From assembly GCA_051025295.1 (NCBI GenBank), contig JBMGJV010000010.1: a DNA stretch of 64,000 bases, one strand, 5' to 3'. Position numbers and translations under genes: made by a program. The number at the start of each line of letters is the position of its first letter. Within the stretch, counting starts at the first letter, position 1. The DNA comes from KBS-83 sp051025295 (lineage in GTDB: Bacteria; Acidobacteriota; Terriglobia; Terriglobales; Acidobacteriaceae). The notes under the pieces were generated by a model. That model was not told the origin of the DNA and made no database searches. It worked only from the letters and a program-made list of their open reading frames with translations. Below are positions 57,287 to 64,000 of the stretch, piece by piece.

Positions 57287-58678
57287 TCAGGCCCAGTCGT
57301 ATCCCTCTTCGCCGTGCTGCGTCACGTCCATGCCTTCCTGCTCGTCTTCGACAGACATACGCAGCCCGACGACCAGGTCGACCACCTTCAGCAGCACGAG
57401 CGTGCCGATCACAGATAGCACAATCGCGATCAGGATCCCCACACTCTGGTTTAACAGCTGGCGTCCGTGCCCTTCAAACACGCCGACTGGCAGCGTGTTT
57501 CCTGCCGCGTCTTTGAAGACGGGGTTGACGGCGCTGCTTGCGAAGAAGGCGGTCAGAATCGCGCCAAGAGTGCCGCCGACTCCATGCACGCCGAAGGCAT
57601 CGAGCGAGTCGTCATAACCGAGCCTCTGCTTCACGATGGCGACCATGGTGTAGCAAACCACGCCGGCAAGGGCACCAATCACAAGCGAGGACATCGGCTG
57701 CACGAAACCCGCTGCCGGCGTAATCGCGACCAGTCCAGCCACCGCGCCAGAGATGCCGCCAAGAGCGCTCGGCTTGCCCTGGCGCACCCACTCCGCCACC
57801 ATCCAGCCGATGGCCGCGGCGGCCGCACCGAGATGCGTGTTGACAAAGGCGCTGGTGGCAAGCGGACCCGACGAAAGCGCTGATCCGGCATTGAAGCCGA
57901 ACCAGCCCACCCACAGCAGGCAGGCGCCAATAAAGCTCAGAACGACAGAGTGCGGTGCCATCTTCACTGCGGGGTAGCCCACACGCTTGCCCAGGTAAAG
58001 TGCACATATCAGCGCCGAGACGCCCGACGTGACGTGCACGACGGTCCCGCCCGCGAAGTCGAGACACGGGAATCTGCCGCCAGCAACATTCAGCAGTCCA
58101 CCCTGCCCCCATACCATGTGCGCCATCGGGTCATACACAAACAGCGACCACAGCACCGTGAAGAGCGCCATCGCACTGAACTTCATCCGCTCAGCGAAGG
58201 CGCCGGTGATCAGTGCGGGCGTGATGATGGCGAACATCATCTGGTAAATCATGTAGGTCTGCGCCGGGAAGGTAGACGCATACGCGGGATCGGGCGAGGC
58301 TCCGACACCTTTCAGAAGCACATGGTGCAGTCCGCCGATAAAGCTCGTGCCTGCGTCGAATGCAAGGCTGTAGCTGATGAGCGCCCACGTGATCGTGATC
58401 ATCGCCATCATTGCGAAGCTCTGCATCATCGTGCCGAGCACATTCTTTTTACGCACAAGCCCGCTATAAAAAAGCGCGAGCCCGGGGCCCGTCATCATCA
58501 GGACCAGCGCCGCGCTGACCAGCATCCAGGTATTGTCCGCACCCATCTGCGCGTTAGCCACGGCCTGCCTTAGCGCGGCAACATCCGCTGCGCTGGCCGC
58601 ACCGCCCTGCGCCTGCGCCCACACTGGCAGGCACAGCAGGCCCGCCCACACACCACACAACTTGACCAAAGAACGCAT
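57287..58678 (-). CDS. amtB: Ammonium transporter AmtB
   Basis: The 463-residue protein has an N-terminal signal peptide (SLVKLCGVWAGLLCLPVWAQA) and about 11 membrane segments. The twin-His pore residues are in GTVVHVTSGV and FGVHGVGGTLG. The Phe gate and Trp at the outer site are in the usual places. It conducts ammonium or ammonia. GGGAG lies 5 nt upstream of the start. It heads the amtB-glnB-glnD operon. Confidence 0.94.
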   Translation of the reverse strand: MRSLVKLCGVWAGLLCLPVWAQAQGGAASAADVAALRQAVANAQMGADNTWMLVSAALVLMMTGPGLALFYSGLVRKKNVLGTMMQSFAMMAMITITWALISYSLAFDAGTSFIGGLHHVLLKGVGASPDPAYASTFPAQTYMIYQMMFAIITPALITGAFAERMKFSAMALFTVLWSLFVYDPMAHMVWGQGGLLNVAGGRFPCLDFAGGTVVHVTSGVSALICALYLGKRVGYPAVKMAPHSVVLSFIGACLLWVGWFGFNAGSALSSGPLATSAFVNTHLGAAAAAIGWMVAEWVRQGKPSALGGISGAVAGLVAITPAAGFVQPMSSLVIGALAGVVCYTMVAIVKQRLGYDDSLDAFGVHGVGGTLGAILTAFFASSAVNPVFKDAAGNTLPVGVFEGHGRQLLNQSVGILIAIVLSVIGTLVLLKVVDLVVGLRMSVEDEQEGMDVTQHGEEGYDWA

Positions 58679-59220
58679 CCGGCTCCCTTTGAGCAGAGAT
58701 CAAACTGGAAGGCGCCGACCTGCACGCGGAGTGCGGCGTAGATTTCTGATGAATCTGAACATCACGGGGACCCGGGGCAGACACACCGGATGCGACAAGG
58801 ATCACGGTGCAGCCATTGGCGCGGGGTCCCCTTCGAGTCTGTCATAGTTCTGGCCGCGCGCAAAGCTCTGTCTTCCCCGGCTAGTGGGTCACTCTGAAAT
58901 TTGGTGTGTTGAAACCGTAGCGGTGTGCCCGACCCAAAGCATGTGTCCACGTCCTACGGTGAACGCCAAAACCTCACTGTGCGGATGTCGATGCGCCGCT
59001 TTACCCGGCTCACAAACGGCTTCTCGAAAAGGTGGATAACCACGGCCACGCCGTGTACTCTACTCGCCTCCTACAATCTCTGCTGAGTACATCAAACGCT
59101 CCGCGTCACCCCAGCCATGGAAAGCCGGACTCACCGATCACGTTTGGAGTGTCGAGGAATGGTGAATCTGTTGCCGCAACCGCAAGCGAAGTAGCGCGGC
59201 CATTACAAGAAAGCAACGGC
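58679..59220. other. 542-bp gap upstream of amtB
   Basis: This region separates amtB (minus) from the small plus-strand gene at 59221. It holds an 8-bp inverted repeat (GGGGACCC 58766-58773 and GGGTCCCC 58824-58831, about 90-150 bp before amtB), which would lie in the amtB leader or promoter. I see no sigma54 consensus and no further gene or RNA. Longer frames through the region lack coding character. Confidence 0.45.
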
Positions 59221-59382
59221 ATGAGAATTCCAGATGACCCAGAAATTCGAGCGGTTGGATGGGTAATGGCCCTCGGCTTCTGGGGGCTTTTCGGATATGT
59301 GATGTTTGTTGCGCCTGGATTGAGGAAGTGGCGAGTTAAGAGAATGCGCACGAAGCGCAAAAAGACCAGAGTGACCCACTAG
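59221..59382 (+). CDS. Possible small single-pass membrane protein
   Basis: The 53-residue candidate starts MRIPDDPEIRAVGW, has one hydrophobic helix (VMALGFWGLFGYVMFVAPG), and ends with a very basic tail (about 15 Lys/Arg), the usual arrangement of a small inner-membrane protein. The ribosome-binding site is weak. I cannot name a family, so coding status is uncertain. Confidence 0.4.
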   Translation: MRIPDDPEIRAVGWVMALGFWGLFGYVMFVAPGLRKWRVKRMRTKRKKTRVTH

Positions 59383-59467
59383 CCTTCCCGCCAAAACGGA
59401 TTGCGCCTGACCTGCGTCCTAAGGCTCTCTTCCTCGTCCATGGTCTTGGAAGGTTCTCCCGAACGTC

Positions 59468-60751
59468 ATGTCCCCCAGGCCCCCTGCAGAGCCCGACAAT
59501 CCCCAACCGAGCAGCCGCAGCCTTCGCGCGCTGGAGTGGGGCAACTTCTTCCTCGCCGATGTGCAGACTGGGCTCGGTCCGTACCTCGCAGCGTACCTCG
59601 TCACCGCGCACTGGAATCCCTCGGCCGCGCTCTACGTGCTGACCTTCGGTGGCTTGGTGACCGTGCTGCTGCAGACTCCTGCTGGCGCCGTGGTCGACCA
59701 GTTCCATCGCAAGCGCATGCTCGTGGTGGTGGCGGCGCTCGTCCTCGGGTCGGGTGCAGTCCTGCTGGCACTCAGCACGACGAAGACCGCGGTCTACTCC
59801 GCGCAGGTACTGATCGGTTCCATGGTGCCGTTCCTCGTGCCTGCGCTCGCCGCCATCACGATGGGACTGGTGGGGCAGCGCGGCTTCGATCGGCAGTTCG
59901 GGCGCAACCAGTCGTTCAACTCGGCAGGCAATGTCATGGCTGCACTGCTCACGCTCGCGGTCAGCCGGGTCTGGGGCAATCGTGCGATCTTCTTCGCTGG
60001 CGCCGTCCTCATCCTGCCAACGATCCTCTCAGTGCTGCTCATTCGACCTGAAGAGATCGACTACGACCGCGCCCGTGGTGGCCGCAGTCGCGCGGAGGAG
60101 TCGCAGGGCCTGCGCCCTGTCCTGCGCCTTCTCGCGCACGACCGCGTGCTGCTGCTCTTTCTTCCCTGCTGCTTTCTCTTTCACTTCGCCAATGCAGCCA
60201 TGCTGCCAGAACTCGGCGAGTTGCTGAGCGGCAAGCAGCCAAAGACCGCAGTCGCCTTCATGACTGGCTGCATCCTGGTGACGCAGGTCATGATCTCGTT
60301 GACGGCGGCGTGGATCGGCGGCCTGGCCGGCCGGTACGGCAGACGGCCCCTCTTGCTGATTGGCTTCGGCGTGTTGCCCGTGCGCGCCGTGCTCTACACG
60401 CTCACACACGTCCCGGCACTCCTGATCGGCATCCAGGCGCTGGACGGCGTGGCAAATGCCATCTTCGGCGTGGTCTCGATTCTCGTCATCTCGGACCGCA
60501 CGCATGGCACGGGTCGCTTCAACCTTGCATCGGGCGCGCTGGCCACTGCGGTAGGCGCGGGTGCAGCCCTCAGTAACAGTTACGGTGGCTTTCTCATCTA
60601 TGCCGTCGGCTTTCGAGGCTCGTTCCTGGGCCTGGGCGGCGTCGCACTCGTAGCATTCGCACTTCTCTACCTCCTGCTGCCAGAGACGGCCCGCTCCGAG
60701 GCCAAGAAAGAAGCAGCGCTTCAGCCAGAGCCGTCGGAGAGCCCAGCGTAA
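59468..60751 (+). CDS. MFS transporter
   Basis: The 427-residue protein has about 12 membrane segments and the MFS loop GAVVDQFHRKRMLVV near 75-90, with a second in GLAGRYGRRPLLLIGFG near 285. It begins with a proline-rich hydrophilic N-terminus. Substrate cannot be told. It is preceded by a weak GGAAGG site. The neighbouring genes are unrelated, so it is likely a single-gene unit. Confidence 0.85.
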   Translation: MSPRPPAEPDNPQPSSRSLRALEWGNFFLADVQTGLGPYLAAYLVTAHWNPSAALYVLTFGGLVTVLLQTPAGAVVDQFHRKRMLVVVAALVLGSGAVLLALSTTKTAVYSAQVLIGSMVPFLVPALAAITMGLVGQRGFDRQFGRNQSFNSAGNVMAALLTLAVSRVWGNRAIFFAGAVLILPTILSVLLIRPEEIDYDRARGGRSRAEESQGLRPVLRLLAHDRVLLLFLPCCFLFHFANAAMLPELGELLSGKQPKTAVAFMTGCILVTQVMISLTAAWIGGLAGRYGRRPLLLIGFGVLPVRAVLYTLTHVPALLIGIQALDGVANAIFGVVSILVISDRTHGTGRFNLASGALATAVGAGAALSNSYGGFLIYAVGFRGSFLGLGGVALVAFALLYLLLPETARSEAKKEAALQPEPSESPA

Positions 60752-60836
60752 GCGCGGCACGACGCCTCGCTTACGCTCCCTACCAAGACCTTGAACGATG
60801 CGGCCGTGCTCCTGGTGACGCATCTGGGGGCCCGGC

Positions 60837-60865
60837 TTGACTTTGCCACGCCCTTTTTCGATCAT
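60837..60865 (+). promoter_or_regulatory. Candidate promoter for the trans-sulfuration gene
   Basis: TTGACT (60837-60842) and GATCAT (60860-60865) are spaced by 17 bp. Transcription would start near 60872 and leave a leader of about 160 nt before the start codon, long enough for the structures described in the next entry. Confidence 0.4.
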
Positions 60866-60887
60866 TCGTGCATGCAACGCGTTCTGA

Positions 60888-61027
60888 GGCAGCGAATGCC
60901 TATGGCCATGCGAACCCTGGGCGGTCCGCTGTCCACGCCTGGAGCCTGAGCGCTCCCCTCCGTGCACACAGCCGCCCAGGGTCTCACCGCGATCCCTGTT
61001 GATGGCTCATCATTCCCTGTGCTCAGG
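60888..61027 (+). promoter_or_regulatory. Structured leader, possible riboswitch-like element
   Basis: Three nested elements are visible. A small hairpin is GGCA/TGCC (60888-60900). An 11-bp perfect stem is ACCCTGGGCGG (60914-60924) with CCGCCCAGGGT (60972-60982). Inside it lies GGAGC/GCTCC (60941-60945, 60952-60956) with loop CTGAGC (60946-60951). That loop is the exact complement of GCTCAG (61021-61026), which overlaps the AGGAGG Shine-Dalgarno site. Such a pseudoknot would hide the ribosome-binding site. It matches no riboswitch consensus I recall. Confidence 0.4.
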
Positions 61028-61035
61028 AGGACTCC

Positions 61036-62235
61036 ATGCCCTTTGATCTCGACTCTCATCTGACCGGCGCTGTCCGCGGCGGTCTTCGCGCCGACCCCGC
61101 TACCGGCGCTCTGCTCACGCCGATCTATCAGTCGACGACTTATCGCCAGGACGCCGTCGGCGTCCACAAGGGCCACACCTACTCGCGCGCGTCGAACCCG
61201 ACGGTCTCCGCGCTCGAAGAGGCTCTCGGCGTGCTAGAAGACACGCCGCCTGCGATCTGTTTCGCCACCGGCATGGCCGCGATCTCGGCCATCTTCCTCG
61301 GACTGCTCAAGGCAGGCGATCACGTCGTGCTGTCGGACGTGGTCTACGGCGGTACCGTGCGTCTCTTCCACCAGGTCCTGGCGCCCTTCCAACTCACGGC
61401 AAGCTTCGTCGACACCGCCAATCCAGCCGCGGTGAAGGCAGCCATCACGCCCGCGACCCGTATGGTGTTCATCGAAACGCCGGCGAACCCGACGCTCAAG
61501 CTCACCGACGTGGCGGCCATCGCCGAGGTCACCCGCCCCGCCGGCCTGCTGCTCGTGGTCGACAACACCTTCATGACACCAGTGCTGCTGCGCCCGCTTG
61601 ACCTCGGCGCGGATATCTCGTTGCTCTCGACCACCAAGTACATCGAGGGCCACAACTCGACCGTCGGTGGATCGATCGCCTCGCGCGACGAGCGCATCCT
61701 TGATCGCCTGCGGCTGGTGCGCAAGACACTCGGCTCCATCCAGTCGCCGCACGAGGCATGGCTGACGTCGCGCGGTATCAAGACGCTGCCGCTGCGCCTG
61801 CAGCAGCACTCGCGCGGTGCCCAAGCTGTTGCGGAGTGGCTGGAACAGCAACCGGACGTCGCCCACGTCTACTACCCGGGGCTGGCAAGCTTTCCCCAGC
61901 GCGACTTGGCGGAACGGCAGCACGCCTTGCACGGCGGCATGCTTGCTTTCGAGCTGAAGCAAGGTGCAGAGGCGGGTGTCGCGCTGATGAATGCGGTGCA
62001 GCTCTGCGTATTAGCAGAGAACCTCGGCGCGGCAGAGACACTGATCACGCACCCCGTCAGCATGACGCACGGCGATGTACCGCGGGAGCAGCGGGAGCGG
62101 GTGGGGATTACGGATGGGCTGGTGCGGCTCTCGGTCGGACTCGAGGACCCGCGCGACATCATCGCGGACCTCAGCCAGGCGCTCGAAGCGGCACGCCGTT
62201 CTGTTCCGGCGGTGAGCTACTCCGGCAGCAGGTGA
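61036..62235 (+). CDS. Cys/Met metabolism PLP enzyme (cystathionine gamma-synthase/lyase type)
   Basis: The 399-residue protein has the trans-sulfuration fold: PIYQSTTYRQDAVG, YSRASNPTVSALEEALG, FATGMAAISAIFL, and SLLSTTKYIEGHNSTVGG with the Schiff-base Lys near 203. GITDGLVRLSVGLEDPRDII closes the C-terminus. It fits cystathionine gamma-synthase, gamma-lyase or methionine gamma-lyase; the sequence alone does not decide. AGGAGG lies 6 nt before ATG. Its 3' end overlaps the convergent GGDEF gene by 19 bp. Confidence 0.88.
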   Translation: MPFDLDSHLTGAVRGGLRADPATGALLTPIYQSTTYRQDAVGVHKGHTYSRASNPTVSALEEALGVLEDTPPAICFATGMAAISAIFLGLLKAGDHVVLSDVVYGGTVRLFHQVLAPFQLTASFVDTANPAAVKAAITPATRMVFIETPANPTLKLTDVAAIAEVTRPAGLLLVVDNTFMTPVLLRPLDLGADISLLSTTKYIEGHNSTVGGSIASRDERILDRLRLVRKTLGSIQSPHEAWLTSRGIKTLPLRLQQHSRGAQAVAEWLEQQPDVAHVYYPGLASFPQRDLAERQHALHGGMLAFELKQGAEAGVALMNAVQLCVLAENLGAAETLITHPVSMTHGDVPREQRERVGITDGLVRLSVGLEDPRDIIADLSQALEAARRSVPAVSYSGSR

Positions 62236-63782
62236 GCACCGAGGTCGGTCAGCACGCGCTCCTCAGGCGCATTGGCCTGAGTCAAACAACCGAGCTCGAC
62301 CTTATTGCGCCCGGCAGCCTTGGCACGGTAAAGCGCTGAGTCGGCGGCGTCCACCAGGGCGCCGCGCGTCAACGCCGGGGCCGGGATCACCGAGCAGACA
62401 CCGATGCTGACCGTGAGCCGACCCAGTGGCGAGCCGTAATTCTCCAGGCCAAGCTGCTGCACGCGTGCACGCATCGCCTCGGCGGTCATCATCGCGCCAT
62501 CGGCATTCACGTTGGGCAGCACGGCGACGAACTCCTCGCCACCATAACGGGCCAGCACCTCGCCACCACGCTTCAAATCGCGACGCAGCATCTGGGCGAC
62601 CGCGGTCAGGCATTCATCCCCTCGCAGATGGCCATAGCGGTCGTTCAGCGCCTTGAAGTGATCGATGTCGAGCATGATGAGCGAGATCGGCCAGCCGGAG
62701 CGCATAGCGCGATTCCACTCCACTTCGAGCACCTGCTCGAAACGCCGGCGATTCGCCACACTGGTGAGCGGATCGACCAGGCTCTGCTCATGCAGCTGGC
62801 TGTTCAGCAGGCGTAGCGAGCGCTCGGTGTCATTTAGATTCTCCTGCACCTGGCGCAGACGAGTCTGCAGGATCGAGGCCCGGAAGGTATAGATCAGCAG
62901 CGCGGCCAGCACCGCCGCGAAGCCGAGAATGGGCCGATGCTGCGCGATGCGCGCGCCCAGCAGCAGCACGCAAATGGTGAAGAAGACCGGGCTGGCGTTG
63001 TAGACCATCATGGCGCCCCAACTGCGGGCCCGGTGTGGACCGGCCAGTTTCATGGCTCGGGTCGGAACGGTCGCCATGATCGTCACCAGCGCGAACGGCA
63101 TCATCCAGAAGACCTCGAGTGCCTTGCCGTTGGTTCCCGCGACAAACGCATCGAGATAATTCAGTGGAGTCGAGACACACAGCATTGCCCAGGCGAAGGT
63201 GCAGGCGGTGCGATGAAAGTAACGATCTTCCCCGTCGGGCATCGCCAGCAGACGCACCGTCGTCGTCACCGTCAGGGCCAGGTTCTCGCCCAGATACAGG
63301 GAGGTCAGCTGCGCCGCCGGCAACGCGTTCTGCCGGAAATGGCTGTTCATGTAGAGCGTGACGTACAGCAGGACGATAGCAAGCGCCGCCTGTGCACTGT
63401 CCGATACCAGAATGGCGGTTGAGTCCTGGTCCTCCCCCACCGAGCAGACAGCCAGCAAAACGAAGATGCCGTAGACCAGGAACCAGAAGTCAGACGGCAG
63501 GGCGGCCGTCTGCAGGTTGTGGCGCAACACCGTGCCGTACGTGTAAAAGCCCTGGCCGACGCCCCAGATCCACATACCCACGCCCAGCAGGCGCCACTTG
63601 TCCGCCAACGTGGTGGCTAGCCCCTGGCCGCGCCACAGGCAGGCCAGGCCACCGAGGGCCGGAACCACTGTGAGCAGCACGTTCGTGGTGAGCAGCGAAT
63701 GGAACACCGCTGCCGCCAGCACATGCAGCATCATCAACCACAGGATGAGGAGCAGCGCCGGTTTGGAGATTCGCTGAATCAA
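62217..63782 (-). CDS. Membrane GGDEF protein (diguanylate cyclase)
   Basis: The 521-residue protein has about nine hydrophobic segments in residues 10-310, then a short coiled coil (LRQVQENLNDTERSLRLLNSQL) and a GGDEF domain with DPLTSVANRRRFEQVL and the active-site ARYGGEEFVAVLP. The I-site position has RGGE instead of RxxD, so product inhibition may be weak. The sensor half is a MASE-like membrane region with no known ligand. It is likely a cyclic di-GMP synthase. Confidence 0.85.
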   Translation of the reverse strand: MIQRISKPALLLILWLMMLHVLAAAVFHSLLTTNVLLTVVPALGGLACLWRGQGLATTLADKWRLLGVGMWIWGVGQGFYTYGTVLRHNLQTAALPSDFWFLVYGIFVLLAVCSVGEDQDSTAILVSDSAQAALAIVLLYVTLYMNSHFRQNALPAAQLTSLYLGENLALTVTTTVRLLAMPDGEDRYFHRTACTFAWAMLCVSTPLNYLDAFVAGTNGKALEVFWMMPFALVTIMATVPTRAMKLAGPHRARSWGAMMVYNASPVFFTICVLLLGARIAQHRPILGFAAVLAALLIYTFRASILQTRLRQVQENLNDTERSLRLLNSQLHEQSLVDPLTSVANRRRFEQVLEVEWNRAMRSGWPISLIMLDIDHFKALNDRYGHLRGDECLTAVAQMLRRDLKRGGEVLARYGGEEFVAVLPNVNADGAMMTAEAMRARVQQLGLENYGSPLGRLTVSIGVCSVIPAPALTRGALVDAADSALYRAKAAGRNKVELGCLTQANAPEERVLTDLGAHLLPE

Positions 63783-64000
63783 GAGTTTTAAGGACGTTAT
63801 CGGTCCTAGCGAGAGTACCCATCAAGTAGACGGCGCGGAATGATACTCAGGCGGGATTACCGGAGGGAACAGCCAGTCCAGGCGAGGAAACAGGCGAACC
63901 ACCACGTATTTCAGCCGTCCGGCCTGGCAGGTACCCCGTTGAGTTGCCTTACTTTACAGCAGTCCCCGCAGCCCGAACAGCGAAATATCGGAGTACTATT
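63783..64000. other. Right edge, upstream of the membrane GGDEF gene
   Basis: No gene start is visible in the last 218 bases. The region likely holds the promoter of the minus-strand GGDEF gene, but I see no clear consensus elements. Confidence 0.4.

Noticed and set aside
60888..61035. Known SAM-I, SAM-II or SAH riboswitch in the leader of the trans-sulfuration gene
   Set aside because: The conserved core sequences of these classes, as I recall them, are not present; only generic stems and the loop/SD complementarity are seen.

Overview
This window looks like a chromosomal segment of an Acidobacteriota bacterium, probably of the Terriglobia / subdivision 1 type. The base composition is GC-rich, and the window holds an Acidobacteria-style hopanoid locus, a secreted protein with a carboxypeptidase-regulatory-like N-terminus, many secreted hypothetical proteins and large polycistronic gene blocks. 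The taxonomic placement is inference from gene content. I saw no tRNA, rRNA, insertion sequence, prophage or CRISPR array.

Layout. (1) 1-5 kb, plus strand: the end of a TPR protein, a TolC-like outer-membrane protein, the hopanoid radical-SAM enzyme HpnJ, two half-size EamA/SMR-like membrane proteins that overlap by ATGA, and a ferric-reductase-like membrane protein. (2) 5-19 kb, minus strand: a tightly packed block starting at ispH and running shc - hpnH - small unknown protein - hpnA - hpnG - two zinc-dependent MDR dehydrogenases - hpnC - hpnD - hpnE - GH15 glucoamylase/trehalase-like enzyme. IspH supplies isoprenoid precursors, HpnCDE make squalene, Shc cyclises it to hopene, HpnH adds adenosine and HpnG removes adenine. 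The two dehydrogenases sit where an unassigned reduction of the ribosyl side chain would be expected. (3) 19-28 kb: Slt-type lytic transglycosylase, secreted Ig-like/LamG-like protein, ECF sigma factor with its zinc anti-sigma factor, glycosyltransferase, DHFR-like reductase, QorB/NmrA-like reductase, and a phosphofructokinase carrying the Asp104/Lys124 signature of pyrophosphate-dependent enzymes. (4) 28.3-36.8 kb: a hypothetical protein, then an arginine operon argR-C-B-D-F-G-H plus a single-domain N-acetylglutamate synthase, behind a consensus promoter overlapped by two ARG boxes. (5) 36.8-46.9 kb: feoAB, two ABC-F ATPases (YbiT- and Uup-like), a secreted regulatory-domain protein, a cytochrome c/PHM-like protein with degenerate copper motifs, a GGDEF diguanylate cyclase and a secreted-looking methyltransferase. 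(6) 46.9-58.7 kb: phosphoenolpyruvate carboxylase, divergent from the glutamate synthase large subunit, then the opposing amtB-glnB-glnD operon. Together these form a carbon/nitrogen assimilation block. (7) 59-64 kb: a small membrane protein, an MFS transporter, a trans-sulfuration PLP enzyme with a structured leader, and a membrane GGDEF protein.

The most interesting points are the two dehydrogenases and the small unknown protein inside the hopanoid operon, the HpnJ-linked paired half-transporters, the leaderless ispH promoter, the pyrophosphate-type phosphofructokinase, and a possible Shine-Dalgarno-sequestering pseudoknot upstream of the trans-sulfuration gene. All functional calls come from reading motifs and general family knowledge; no database search was run.
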